From Phascolomyces articulosus (Eukaryota; Mucoromycota; Mucoromycetes; Mucorales; Lichtheimiaceae): a DNA stretch of 64,000 bases. Each line of letters starts with the position of its first letter. Position 1 is the stretch's first letter. Below the pieces are notes generated by a model. That model ran no database searches. It worked only from the letters and a program-made list of their open reading frames with translations, and was not told the origin of the DNA. The DNA is taken from NCBI GenBank assembly GCA_025677815.1, contig JAIXMP010000025.1, forward strand, positions 186,001 to 250,000, written 5' to 3'. Below are positions 48,001-60,654 of the stretch, one piece after another. The position numbers and the translations under genes were made by a program.

Positions 48001-49473
48001 ATAAATCAGTTATATCAATGTGATGGCTTTCTTCAAAAGTATATATACTTCTTTCTTTCCGAGAATATACGAAAATCCGGATAATTCAAATGGTATACTT
48101 GCTCTAGAATATAATACACCTTCCTCCCTTTCTCTTCGATATAAAATGAAAAAAAAAGTAATTGATGATGACAAACCAAGTCAATGACGGGATGGAAAAA
48201 CTAATAATAATATATAATAAATGTGTACAAATGTGTGGCTTAAGAAAGAATGTGAAACGTTCGGCAAATATGTTATACGTTGGCGGGTGGATACGGGTTT
48301 TTACCCTCGGTTGTTCCTTACACATTCTAGTATATAAGATTATTTCCCATTATTATATTATGAATAATAATTTATAAGTAAATGGCTCACCATCAATAGA
48401 GTAAGTGGGCGGACTTGAAGTAATAAGAAGGTTTTTGTGTATATAACCGTTTTATATAAATAAGAGTGGCACAGGCCTATTTTGTTGTTGTTGTTGCTGT
48501 AGTTGTAGTTGTTGCTGGCGATGTTTGCTTTGTTAGTTGTAATAATATATTTTTGGGGGAGAGAACAAATACACATTGGATACTACTTATTAGGCGAATT
48601 ACCCTATTTGAAAAATGAATCTAAAAGGGCTGTGTATATATATATATATATAATAGTGTAACACATTAATATATTTCCATTCTATCAGTCACTATTTTTT
48701 TATAAAAGTGGAGCCATTATGATGGATGGATAGATCGACATCAAAAAACCATGAATGATTATTATAATACAAGTTTGATGGATGTTTTTATGATTAATAT
48801 TATAATAGAACAAGGAAATAGATATAAGAAAAAAGAGGAGTAATTACAATAAAAGTGGCGTATCCTTTATATATTCTAATAATAATAAAGAAATATTTTG
48901 GGGGAGAATCTAATAAGCATTACAAGTAACAAAAGTAGAAGATAATAAAGGAATTTACTCAACTGTAAAATGGAATCATCCAATTCAATCCACACACACA
49001 CACACAAAACCATTTTTTGACCGTGTTTTTTCCACTTTTTTTCTTCTTTCTTTCTCTTCTTTTTCACTTTCTTTCTTTTTTTTAAAAAACCCTTTTTCCC
49101 TTTTTCATCATAAAGAAATTCTTTTGATAAATTCATAAACAACAACAACAACAACAAACGCGCTGTTTTCTTATTATATAAACATTCTCATTCCGTTTCG
49201 TCTGTGGTGATTGTGCCTGATTGTCATTTCAGAATCTTTCTTTTTCTTTTATTGACATTTATTTTTTTAAAAAAAAAGTTTTTATTTTCCACCCCTTTGC
49301 TTTCTTTTTGTATACTTCTTATAATCTCTTTCTTCTTTCTCTTCTCCCCCCGTCCTTCCGAAAGATCCGAACACTCCGAAACATTACAAAAAAAAAAGGT
49401 TAATCAACAAACCAACAAACCAACAAACCAACCAACTTCTTTATCTCGGTTAATATATATAGAGAGAGTAGTT
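45006..49473. other. Long gene-poor AT-rich region upstream of the zinc-finger gene
   Basis: 4.5 kb with no gene I can support. Features: T8A10 tract at about 46758-46775, T7A9 at about 49262-49277, a 7-base inverted repeat GATAGCC/GGCTATC around 45586-45616, C/T-rich tracts and (ACA)n before 49200. Two short plus-strand frames (45452-45655, 47187-47453) lack family or splice support. A long upstream region is usual for genes with complex control, and the downstream gene encodes a transcription factor. Confidence 0.45.
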
Positions 49474-52273
49474 ATGGCAACTAGTTTTAGTGATATGATG
49501 AATGAACCGATTGTTTATTCACTCAATGGTTTTGATGACAGTAGTAATAATAAGAGTGCTTCGTTTTCAATGCAACATAATCAAATGATGACATCTGCCG
49601 TCGTAGCACCACCTAGTAGTATTCCCACCATCACGGACCATCATCTTACTCATTATCAACAACCACAACAACAGCAATTTTATTATCAATATTCACAACA
49701 ACAGCATATGGTATGTACTTGTATAAAAAGTTCAAAAATATCCACAAATCTACTGACATAATCTTTATCATTTTTTTATAGCAATCAACATCGCCATCAC
49801 AACAACAGCCTCCTCCTCCGCCCGTTGTCATGCCATCCCAAGGTAATATGGATGCATATATCGCGTCTCAATTTCTGCAGAATAGCGCATTAAAACATCC
49901 TCAGCAACAACAACAACAACAACCTTCATTTATGAGAGAACAGCAGCAACATGTTACTCCTGCTCCTGTTGTAAAAAGTCAAGCACACCCAAGTAATAAT
50001 AAAATGACAACACCCACAACAACGAATAATAATACAAATGGTTATTTTATACCTTCTTCGATGGCAACGAGTACAGCTACTACTACTACTACTACTAATC
50101 ATACTACGAGTATGATGAATAATAATAGCACTGCTCCGCCCCTTCCTCCCCAAGGTTTCGTGTATAACCCTACTACGCCAAGTGATACAACCATAACTTC
50201 GCCGACTTCTCCAATGGACTATGCAACTACGTTACAATATACAACTCCTGATCAATATGTCATTTTACAGCAACAACAACACCAGCAGCACCAGCAGTCC
50301 GAGGCAATGGCATCTCCCATGATGGTCGATTACCAAGGATTTCAAATGACTCAACAAAATCAACAAGACGGTTCTTCAAATCTTGTTGCAGCCATGTATC
50401 ACCAACCACAACCACATACAATGTATCAACAACCACCTTCCTCTCTTTCACAAGCATCTTATACACCTATAGTCCCATCCAATGCCAAGGTAAAGTTTAT
50501 AAATGGAGTTTAGAATATATATAAAAATCAAACGCAAATCATCTAAAAAAAAGCGTAACTTTTCACACACACAAAAAAACTTACTTTTTTATTTTTATTT
50601 TATTTCCTTTATTATCAACTATTTTTCGGTATGAACAAAAAAGCAAGTGCCGATGGTGTCACCACCAGCAATATCAGGAACACAAGCGTCGGCAGTGGCG
50701 GCGACACAATCAATGATGGATATGTTAATGATGGCCGATAATAATAATAATACTGAAACGAATAACAATGCAATGGCTGGAACAACCAATGTTCTTATTC
50801 CTTCAACGGCTACAACACCAACTACACCTGCTCCTCCTGTATTAAAAAAGACAGTATCTCGAAGACGAAGTACCATCACTTCCAAAGGAAGTCCAGACCT
50901 TCAACCTAATTCGATTCGAGAGAAAAAATCATCAGGAACAACCACACCTACTTCCACTCGTCGAAATTTACCCCGTCGACATACTGTTTCTGGTGGAGGA
51001 TCTTATCGATCCAATAGTACCAGTAGTAGTAAAAATAAAGAATCCAGTGAAGAACAAGCCAAAATGCGTAAATTATTAAAAGCCAAACGTCATCGATCGT
51101 TGGGTAAATTGGAAATGCCGACCACTGGTTCTCCCATCTTAGATGGTGTCAACAAATGGTTTTCTCCCGAAACAGCCACCAGTACTGTCTCTTCTTCTTC
51201 CTCCATCTGTAGTCCTATCCTCTCCGGTAGTAGCGATGTTGTGATCGATCAAGAACAACAACAGATGCTCCTTTTGGAAAAACTGACCCAACAGCCTGGC
51301 TCGGAATCTGTTGCACCTTCCACTTGTAAGTTTTTCCTTTCTTCCATCTCCTCCTCCTCTTTCTTTTTACGTATAGAAAAAAAAGAAAAAAAAACATGGC
51401 CTATATTTTTTGAGTTTTCAAGATACTAAAAAAATAGGGAAAAAAATTTATAGCTCAAGATGAAGAAGAAGAAAAGCATCAATGCTTATGGGAGAATTGT
51501 TATTTGGAACTGGAAAGTTTAGATGAGCTTATCGTACATGTGAAAGATATGCATATCGGTAGTGGCAAGGTAAAAACTATCAATAGACAAATATATATAT
51601 TTAATATTTACAATACACAACAAACAAATACCATAAATAAACAAACTAATCATATATCCACATTAAAAATCTTATTATAAATCATCATTAGGCACTCTAT
51701 TACTGTGGATGGAAAGAATGTCCTCGTAATCAAAAACCTTTTACAAAAAGACATAAAATGCATAATCATTTACGGACTCATACTGGTGAACGACCTTTTG
51801 AATGTAAAGAACCTGGTATGTATTTGTTTTTACATGTCAATATAGAATATATATATATATATATATCACAAGTGATAGACTAATAATAATAAACAAATGA
51901 TATGATAGGATGTGGCAAACGATTTTCACGACCAGATTCACTAACAACTCATAGTAAGATTCATTCTAATGTACGACCTTATTTGTGCGGCTTTGAGAAT
52001 TGTGGAAAAGCATATTACCATCTACGATCTCTGCGTAAACATGAACGTACACATGAAGTCCGATGTAGCCTCGAAGGAGGAGCAAGCAATAAGACTGGCA
52101 GCAGTAACAACAACACGCAACAAGATTGTGGTACAAGTGTATCGCATGCCTCGGACAATCCTATTGCAAACCTTGTGCCACAGCAACAACAACAACAACA
52201 ACAACAACAACAACTTCAACAGTCGGGTGATACGGCACTACTGGACTGGTGCGGCACCTCAACATCATACTAG
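49474..52273 (+). CDS. C2H2 zinc-finger transcription regulator with Gln-rich N terminus
   Basis: Exons 49474-49710, 49782-50489, 50644-51325, 51454-51569, 51692-51815 and 51909-52273 give 743 residues. Residues 1-540 are disordered, with Gln, Asn, Thr and Pro runs and a basic S/T-P patch (KKTVSRRRSTITS). Four or five C2H2 fingers lie at about 550-675. The first two have the long, paired GLI/ZIC/Zap1-like geometry (CLWENC...HVKDMHIG and CGWKECP...HNHLRTHTGERP); the next two are classical (CGKRFSRPDSLTTHSKIH, CGKAYYHLRSLRKHERTH). A Gln run lies near the C terminus. It is a nuclear DNA-binding regulator of unknown targets. Fingers are split by introns between the pairs, as often in fungi. The exon-3 acceptor lies in an A-rich context and is the weakest join. 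Confidence 0.88.
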
Positions 52274-52793
52274 AGTTTATTATTATAATTATTCTTCTTC
52301 ATTACTATATTATACTATATTATCTCCCCCATTTTCATCATTCATTTTCAACATTATTATTTTCTATATATATTTATATCATATATCATATCTATATACT
52401 TTATCTTTATATTTTACCCACCTTTCTTCCCCCCCTCTTTTCTATTATTGTTGTATACCACACACACACACACACACAAATATAGTTATTATATACACAC
52501 ATACACATATCACATACATTACATAGCAGCTTTCTCTCTTTCTCTTTCTCTCTCTCTCTATATATATATACATACAAAAAAATGAGTGTTTCAGAAAAAA
52601 AATAACCCAAAAGATACCCCCCTTCTTTATTTTTTTCTTTTCTTTCTTTCAAATTCCAATTAGCAGTATATAAATATAAAAAAATGTACAGCCGTCAAGT
52701 ACGGAAGATAGTTTATTTAAATATAGTATACAAATTTGCATAAAAAAACCAGTTAGTGACGTTTATTATTCTTTCCGTTTTTCTTTTTTTCAT
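52274..52793. other. Intergenic region with dinucleotide tracts
   Basis: Contains (CA)n at about 52460-52477, (TC)n at about 52535-52559 and a TATA run at 52559-52570. It is the 3' flank of the zinc-finger gene and the promoter side of the next gene. No coding signal. Confidence 0.5.
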
Positions 52794-53975
52794 ATGAATT
52801 TTATTCAACAAAAGAAAATGCCAAAAACACCTCCTTTATTAATACCAACTACTAATTACTTTGAACAACAACAACAACAAGAAAGACAAGATGATGATCG
52901 TGCTTGGCAAATGTTTGAAGATAAAGTGTATCCTACCCTTTCCCATCTCTCTTTAATGACAGATCAACAATCAATGATTACCAAAACAAATAATAATAAT
53001 AAGCATTGTACAATTACATCTTCCCACTGTCACGATGAACTACTACAACAACAACACCATGGGTCCAATATTCCAGACCAAGACCTCATGAGCACACGCG
53101 AAGATGATGTCGATGAACTAATCATGGAAGAAGATGATGATAATAGAAATATCATAGTAGAACATCAAGAAGTTCAACAGCAACATGAACATGTATCCAA
53201 CGTCGATGTGGATGATGATACGTAAGATATTCTCACAGAAAAACAGCACGTTACATGATTGTTTACAGTAATATGCATGTAAATATATTGAATATTTGTT
53301 TGTTGTTGTTGTTTTGTTGTATAAAAACTTTTTATTATTATAGAAATGAAGATATTTCATTGGATGTCACTGCCATTAATACCAAAGTCAACGGTTTGTT
53401 TAATATTTTTCGTTTTGAGTTATTATCTTCACCACATGATAAATTAGTTACTGTGGCGTCATGTACATATTTCTTTTCTATTTATTACGTTCAAGGAGAA
53501 TGAGACGATGAATTACTCATATCTTGAATAGATCTTGTTCAAACACTTGTGGATATAATGCAACAAGCAACAGAGGATGTCTAGTATGTATCTCTTTGAT
53601 CATGGAGAAACAATAAAAAAAGTTGTGGTTAGAACGCCTGCATTTATTAAAAAATAACATTGTGCTGATCCTATTTATCCAAGTCAAGCGGATGGTGTTA
53701 TACGATCGATGATCGAGGGATTACGGGGTTATCAAGAATCGATGGCTACGCGTGGTGTTCAATTGGAACAAACATGGCAAGAAATGAGAACTTATGCTGC
53801 AAATATTGCTGGTCATCAAACTCGTTATCGCCATGATTCAGATAGTCCAACCCCATCCCAATATGACCATACTTCATTTTATACAGAGCAACAAGAGCAA
53901 CAACAACAATCGGATGATTTAAATCAACATCAAGATATCAACGTAGTAGTTAATGAAAATAATGGTATTAATTAG
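52794..53975 (+). CDS. Uncharacterised helical, Gln/Asp-rich protein
   Basis: Exons 52794-53221, 53343-53392, 53532-53583 and 53684-53975 give 273 residues. The joins fit (phases 2, 1, 2), and the joined middle reads ISLDVTAINTKVNDLVQTLVDIMQQATEDVYQADGVIRSM, a smooth amphipathic helical stretch that no single frame shows. The N terminus is Gln/Asp-rich with Asn runs; a Glu/Asp patch follows. The C terminus has coiled-coil character (YQESMATRGVQLEQTWQEM) and a Gln-rich end. No catalytic domain. It could be a subunit of a helical complex, but I do not recognise a family. An alternative start is the ATG at 52818. Confidence 0.7.
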
Positions 53976-54266
53976 CCTATTTCCATCAATCCATCTATAA
54001 TAACTCTCTTAGCAATCGTATACCTAGCCTTCTCTCTATGTATATATAAAAAAATACAGTGTATACATTTATTTTATGCGTAAAAATGATAATGATGGTG
54101 ACAAGCGATAAAAAAAAAAGAATGCGTGTTGTTTGGATGTAGTGGGGATCGATAGAAAAAAATATATACATATTTTACACGTCAAAAAAGAAACCCCATT
54201 TTTACAATTATTAATATTATTATTCATCTACTTTTTCTCTATCCTTCAAAAAAAAAAAGGCGCAAT

Positions 54267-55963
54267 CTATTTGGTTTCTTCTTGCTTTTGATCTTCTTGG
54301 TAATTTTCCAATTTGATATCATTCAATCCAAGGGCTTCATTGGTATCCCAATCACGGTCGTAGTTTTCAATCTTCATTTCTGGATCATCATCAGGAGCGT
54401 ACAAGTTTTGAAGATAAGAATTGGACAATGGATCATCAAGAATCAAGGTGACAGGGATCAACTTGCCATCGGCCACTTGAGTCAATTTTTCCAAAAAGGC
54501 GGCCCATCGTTGACGACTTTCGTCTGTGGTGGAATCACCATGCATAAAGGGGACACGTTCTTCCAATTCATCATGGACTTGTCTTAATAAACCTTCCACA
54601 GTAGTAAAACGACCACCCAAGGTACCAGGTGTTAATTCCAAATCAATTTCAGGAATGGATAAACCACATGTTTCAGACTATGATTAAAATAAAGGGATGT
54701 ACAATATAAAAATATGAATATCAATCTCTTCCAAACCATTATCTCACATTCATTCTCTCTCTCTCTCTCTATCCATACTATTATTTCCATTACCTTCAAA
54801 ATATCACGCGACAAATCTTCGGTATCAGTGACCTTGAGAGTAATACGTTTACCTTGAGCAGAGATGGGACCACCGGCCTTGACTTCATTACTCTTATAAC
54901 CACATTGTTCACAGCTAGTTGCCATAATAACGACTTCTTTGAAATGAGGAATATCCATGACGTGCATGTTGGTTTCACTAGGTGCATTACAATGGGAACA
55001 ATTGGCAGGGAAGGTCAACACTTCGGGTGCTTCATCATCTTCACCGGCAGCTGCGGTAGGTTGTTGTGGTTGTTGTTCAGACGACAAGCCCAAAAAGGCA
55101 TTTTGTTCAGGTGTGCGAGTGTACCAACGTAAAGTGATCTTAGGATCTTGAGCTGGAAGACATCTGTTTTCGATATAAGAGTTACCAGAAGCATCATCAA
55201 TGGTCAATGTAAATTCTTGTTTTCCTTCTTGGTAAGCCTTCAATTGTTGAAGAATGGCTTCAATCTTGTTATAGACATCTTCATCGGTATGTTTGCGAAC
55301 AGGTTGACCAGCTTCTAAATCTTCAATGGCATTGGAGACAAGACCTTCCACAGTGGTTAATAAACCACGTCTTCGGCTAGGTGGGATTTCAAGATCAAGT
55401 TCTTCAAATTTAACGGCTGCGAAATCAGACTTGACTAATTGACGATCCAAATCCTATCAAATATTATATTAGCTTTCTTTCCCTTTCTCCTTTCTGTTGT
55501 TATTTTACTTTACTCTCTCATCTGTTATATACTTACTTCTTTGCCAGTAACATGACAGCTCACAGTTTGACCTTTTTCGTTGAATGCGCCTGCGCTTTGT
55601 AATTCATTGTTTCGGAATCCACAGTGAGGGCACTCGAATGCCATAATAATGATTTCCCTATAAAAAACAAAACCCATTCAGTACCTAGCACTACCTTATT
55701 CTCCTCCCAACTCTTTCATATAAATATTATACATATCCTTACTTGAAATGAGGAATCTTGGTAAAAAGCATACGTGTTGTACCCTATAATAAAAATATTT
55801 TTTTAAGTCCTCAATGGCACCATTATTTTCCTTTTGTCCCATTTTTTTGCAAAAAATAACTTACCATTTCATGACATTTCATACATAAACTCTCAATCTC
55901 AGCAGGTTTCGAGTTATCATGAAGATCAACAAAGATAGGTTCAGGAGCGGCTTGTTCAGACAT
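54267..55963 (-). CDS. ZPR1: Zinc finger protein ZPR1
   Basis: Five exons (55865-55963, 55743-55783, 55537-55657, 54794-55453, 54267-54677) give 443 residues, the family's usual length. Two ZPR1 modules follow each other. Module 1 has zinc ligands CMKC and CPHC, then FRNNELQSAG; its beta domain contains RGLLTTVEGLVSNAI. Module 2 has CSHC and CEQC, then YKSNEVKAGG, with GRFTTVEGLLRQVH. Each finger is followed by the matching double-stranded beta domain, the known duplicated architecture. ZPR1 binds newly made elongation factor eEF1A and helps it fold. The C terminus is Glu/Lys/Gln-rich. Start chosen at the ATG giving MSEQAAPEP; an upstream extension is not needed for the fold. Very secure. Confidence 0.96.
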
Positions 55964-58448
55964 TTTTTTATTTTCTTTTGGTTTGGTGGATAAAGGGAAA
56001 AAGAAACTTTCAGCTTTCTTTATAAGGATCAATGCAAGCTGGGTCTAATTTTTTTTTTTTGCCACTCAATTCCCAGATAAACCGGTCACATAGATGTACC
56101 CAAAGCCAATAGTTTCAGGTACATTAGCTACAATACTCTCGAATGTTCGATTTTTTAAAGTTTCAAACAGAAATCTATTTGTAAACAGAACGCTGGATGA
56201 ATCATTCGTCGGCTTCTCTCCATTGTGAGCTTATAAGTGAAATAATTAGGAGACAGATGAAATCTCCAAATGAAAAATGTTTAGGATATTGGGATTTTAT
56301 AACTAATACAGCAAATGATGAATAGTAATGAAAAATACAATTGAACACCAGCGATTTCTCTAAAGTAAAATAACATACTAGAAAATGATGTTTGTACAAA
56401 TGAAACATATCCAATTCCTGCTAATTTGGCTTTATCTTGGCATAAACAATAAAACCCCAGTTGGCGCGAGTGTATGTGAAGAAGAATATTAGCAGTACTA
56501 CTAAGTTGCTCTCATTGATTAAAAACGCAGGTGAAATCACTGTCGGTTTTCAACGAAAGACGTTAACATTTGCAATCTCAACTGGACGTAGTAAATGTCT
56601 CTAAACTTTTTCACCAGTATTTTTTGAAGAAGTGTATTGTTTATCTCAATGTGTTTTTTCTTGTTCATTATTACTATCATCATCCTAATTATAAAAGGAG
56701 GATTGATTAATGACCTTTCCTAAAGGGTTGAATAACGTTACCAGTAATCTCTCTGTCACTCTATCAATACCACACTGTCTGACTAAAGTTGAATATTACA
56801 TAGTACCGGTTATCATAATGTTTTGTCAGCTGATCCCTATATTAAGCAACTCCACGTTGAACAATGGTAGTTCACCCTGATGATAGCCAACCATAGCACC
56901 GTTTTAAAAAGATTATACAATTCAATTGTGTTATTCAAAACTACAAGAATCAGTTAGAGAAGATTCGAGAGTGTATTAATATCCCTGAGGATATACACTC
57001 ACACGCAAGCTGTCTCCCATCACATAAGGCTATGAGTGAATGGATTAAAAACAGTGCCAGTTCTATATATAAGCCAGTCGTAAACTCGAATGTGTTTTTA
57101 ACTTCTTTATGTACTGTCATAGGGCAGAGAAAACTTTAAGAAAGAAAATTTACCAATCGAACGTTTTTCATGCCAATCAAAATAGCTCAAATCATAATCG
57201 ACACATCTGAAAACGTATTCTCTTCAAAAGGTAAAAATAGACCATGATTTTTTTTTTGGCAGGACGAGCTTATACTTCTCTTTGATGATAATGGGTATTA
57301 ATACTCTTTCGAATCCTGTAATCATCTTTAGATGCCAGGAACAAAACAGACACATATACTAATTATAGTAATAGTGGTACCAAATAAGGCGCAGTTATCA
57401 TTAGTAAAGAACGAAGACGAACTTTATCATGATCATCTTTGAGACAGCTGTACAATTTGGTATATCACCTTATTTCATTTTTTTATAGTTAGATACATAT
57501 GTGAATCTTTCCTATTGATATCGCTTTACTGATATTTCTTTACCTTTGGAGGTACTACTGTGATCGTTATCCCAGTTTGTTCTTTCCTTTATCTTTTCCA
57601 GCTCTCTTATAAACTATTATAATATACCACATATTAACTAGACTCAGATCACCACGCAAATATTTCTTCTAAAAACAGGAATGCCAAAGCATTGACGTAA
57701 ATCCGCTGTCCCCAGACTGCATTTGGCACTATCGTATTTCTGAACGAATGAATGGTCATATCCAATCATCCCCTTCACTTCAACATTTGAACGGTTGACA
57801 TAACAAATCTTGTATTCTGGTAATTTTTATAACTAGTTTAAAAAGTATAATAGTTTGATATCCAACAAATAAGTTATTTAGATGAACCAAGAAGTCGACA
57901 GGAAAAGCTGTTGCAATAGATATGCAGAGATCGGAAGAATAATTTGTTTATACTCTATATTTATACTAGCAAAATTTGATTTTCTTTGTGTAATTTACAT
58001 TCTTTATTCCCACTTCAACACTTAATTAAAAATTATACAATGTAGCAATTTTACTCATTTCAATATACAAGTTTGCCATATAAATAAAAGAAAGGTGCTA
58101 TACTTGGAATGGCAGTATCAATAATGAACTTATTTTATGCGATATTAGGATTCATTTCAAAAAAAAAAACCTTAGCCATCCAAGGCAAAAGCTATATTCA
58201 TAACATTTGATATCCTAGATACATACTTTAATATCGATTTATTCCAAATACGTACATATACATGTATAGTGTTTATCTTGAATAAATTTATATATTTTTT
58301 AAATAATAGTATAAGGGGTTTTTAAATAATAATTATTATCTATCTACAAAGGAGAAAAAAAATAGAAAGAACAAATCAAGTATGGTGTAATAAATGGGTT
58401 GTGTTCTGCATTTTGATCAAGGTATAAGAGATTCATTTGTGTGTTTTA
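55964..58448. other. Gene-free AT-rich intergenic region
   Basis: 2.5 kb with frequent stops in all frames. I see no tRNA, no repeat family and no spliced coding signal. An imperfect inverted repeat TGCCAAA/TTTGGCA lies at about 57683-57729. The region precedes ZPR1 and follows the glycosyltransferase gene. Confidence 0.45.
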
Positions 58449-59648
58449 TTACCATCCAGTAACATCCTTATGTTGGTCTTCTAAATATCTAAACAATGTT
58501 CCTGGTATTTTCTTCCATTGATTATGCCAATGATAGGCAAAAACTTGAGATAAACGTTCTGTTGAAAATTCCACCTCTTCAAATGCACCAGGCATTGAGT
58601 TACTTGGTTTACACTCCAAAGAATCAGTAAAACACCATGGAATAATGGACCAAGGTCTAATACCATAATACAAAAGTCTTCTGTAGACTCGGTAATACAT
58701 ATAACCTCCCCAATCAATTGTGCCAGGTCTTGGCAAAGGACCATTGGCCATTTCGGAAAGCATTTCACACAAATAAGGACTTTGTTTTTTGAAATGCATA
58801 AACGCCCCATTAAATGGAAACAAATTGGGTTGGAAACAATCCCAGTGGGATAACCATTCATGTTCAAAGAGGGGTGACATGTCCCGAATCAACAAAGCAT
58901 CCATATCAAACCACATTCCACCATATCGATAAATCACTAATAATCGAATCAAATCACCATCCAAATATCCATGTTCATCATTAAATTCGAGATGAGGAGA
59001 ACCTTCCATAGGGGAACCCTTGGACATTTCTTTAGGATTATAGACAAGCGTTTGTAATCGTTCACCCACTTGGGCCTTGACATCTTGAATAATCGAAGAC
59101 TTGGATAAATCACCATTCGACCATAAATAAAGTACCGAACTATTGGTATTTTGTGTAGCAAAAAAAGAACGGATCACAGCTAGTTGTTTGGGCCCTACAG
59201 GTGCAAGATCAGCTCGCCAATAAGCATGGAACACTGTATTTTCTTGGTTCTTTTGTTGTTCTGCTGTGGGTTGAATCGTGGCTGCATAGTCATAACAATC
59301 ATAACCATCAAGTAATGCTACACCGGGATTAATATCGTATTTGTATTCTGCGGGTCCACCTTTATAAGGACTGTCGTCTGGCAATGAGTCAAAACAACCA
59401 TGTAATGGTGTCGTATAAGCATCATCGAGATGGGTAATCCAGTTGCGTAGATACACTCGAATGTTTAATTGGAGATTGAAAAAGACAAAAAAAGTAATAA
59501 CGCTAAAGGCAATTATAATAATAGCCCATTTAATAATAGTGGTGGGTCGCCACAGTTTGTGGCGAGTATAAGTAGTGCTTGAACCATGCAATCGAGTATA
59601 TTGCTGTGATGAATTGGGTATAGGTAATAAATCACGTAATCGTTGCAT
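58449..59648 (-). CDS. Type II membrane glycosyltransferase with DxD motif (sugar-binding region)
   Basis: A single exon of 399 residues, unusual among these intron-rich neighbours. Residues 1-38 are cytosolic; about 39-63 form one signal anchor (WAIIIIAFSVITFFVFF), so the catalytic part faces the Golgi lumen. The glycosyltransferase sugar-binding domain has NDEHGYLDGDLIRLLVIYRYGG, then MWFDMDALLIRDM, whose D-x-D binds metal and nucleotide sugar. Tryptophan/histidine motifs near the C terminus (VFAYHWHNQW) match GT32-like and alpha-1,4-glycosyltransferase families. Donor sugar and acceptor cannot be read from sequence. The likely role is glycan or glycolipid chain extension. Confidence 0.88.
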   Translation of the reverse strand: MQRLRDLLPIPNSSQQYTRLHGSSTTYTRHKLWRPTTIIKWAIIIIAFSVITFFVFFNLQLNIRVYLRNWITHLDDAYTTPLHGCFDSLPDDSPYKGGPAEYKYDINPGVALLDGYDCYDYAATIQPTAEQQKNQENTVFHAYWRADLAPVGPKQLAVIRSFFATQNTNSSVLYLWSNGDLSKSSIIQDVKAQVGERLQTLVYNPKEMSKGSPMEGSPHLEFNDEHGYLDGDLIRLLVIYRYGGMWFDMDALLIRDMSPLFEHEWLSHWDCFQPNLFPFNGAFMHFKKQSPYLCEMLSEMANGPLPRPGTIDWGGYMYYRVYRRLLYYGIRPWSIIPWCFTDSLECKPSNSMPGAFEEVEFSTERLSQVFAYHWHNQWKKIPGTLFRYLEDQHKDVTGW

Positions 59649-60654
59649 GGAGGTTTTATTTGGGAAACCAGATGTGATTTAACGAGCTGTGAGAGAATAC
59701 AAAAAGAAGTGTTGTCTCTCTCTCTCTCTTTTTCTTTCCAAGCCCTATTTCTTTTGTGGTTTAGTCGTCGATCCCCCTAAAATCCAACCAGAATTAGTTA
59801 AAAGTAAAAAAAAAATATATCGGAGTGGTTTGTTTGAACAGTTTAAGTTTCACATGGTGAATTATTAGGCCATTTTGCAGTTTTGATGGCGGGTTGAGCT
59901 GATTACTATTTTATGTTGTTGTTTACAATTTTCTACCAATACATCTTTATTTGACGTGTTCGAAAAAAAAAGTTTGTACTTCATTAAACTAAGAAGGCGT
60001 GATGACACGTGTTCACTTCTTGATCCATCCACGTATTTATTGTCAAACGAAACGAACCAAAAAATAAGAATAGCCGCATCTTCAAACTTGTTGTTTTATT
60101 TAATATACTCACTCTGCAATGACACTATACTATATAATAGTATTTAAAAACCTCTTTATAGGATTTTATGATTGAGGTGGAAAAACGGCAAGAGAGATAA
60201 ATTAAAAGGTAAGTAAAAATAGTAAATACAGAAATGGTTACTTGGTTTACATTTCTACAAAAATCACCACCCACATCTTCATCCAGAGTGTCTTGTTACA
60301 CAGGAAGAGTAATCAGAGCATATACAGTGGATAGGTACTACTCTGTTGCTGAGTTCTGTTTTCTGTAAACATAGGCTTCATAAACTCAACATTGAAGCGT
60401 TCAGCAATGATATCATATAGACCTAGGGTTATATACATTAACCTCATAGCCACTATCTTTCTATCAATTATTACCCTTTATAACAAGTGACAAAAAAAAA
60501 CCAAGATGGATCAAGGGTATATAATATATTTATATATATGGTGATGATGATGGGTGATGATGAAGAAGAAGGAGAAGAAAAAAAGAACAAATAAGAAAAT
60601 AAAAGATATCAACAATACAAAAGCGTGATGTTTTGGATCAATCATAGTTTATAT
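59649..60654. other. Intergenic region
   Basis: Upstream region of the glycosyltransferase gene and 3' flank of CDK8. (TC)n tracts at about 59716-59731 and GAT/GAA triplets near 60542-60580. No gene recognised. Confidence 0.45.

Noticed and set aside
48876..49157. Lys-rich minus-strand frame
   Set aside because: Composed of A-rich triplets and a CA repeat; no domain.
52249..52526. Long overlapping frames after the zinc-finger gene
   Set aside because: Made of CA/TA/TC repeats; the zinc-finger frame ends at a stop before them.
57200..57330. Possible tRNA T-loop (TTCGAATCC)
   Set aside because: No matching acceptor, D or anticodon stems around it.
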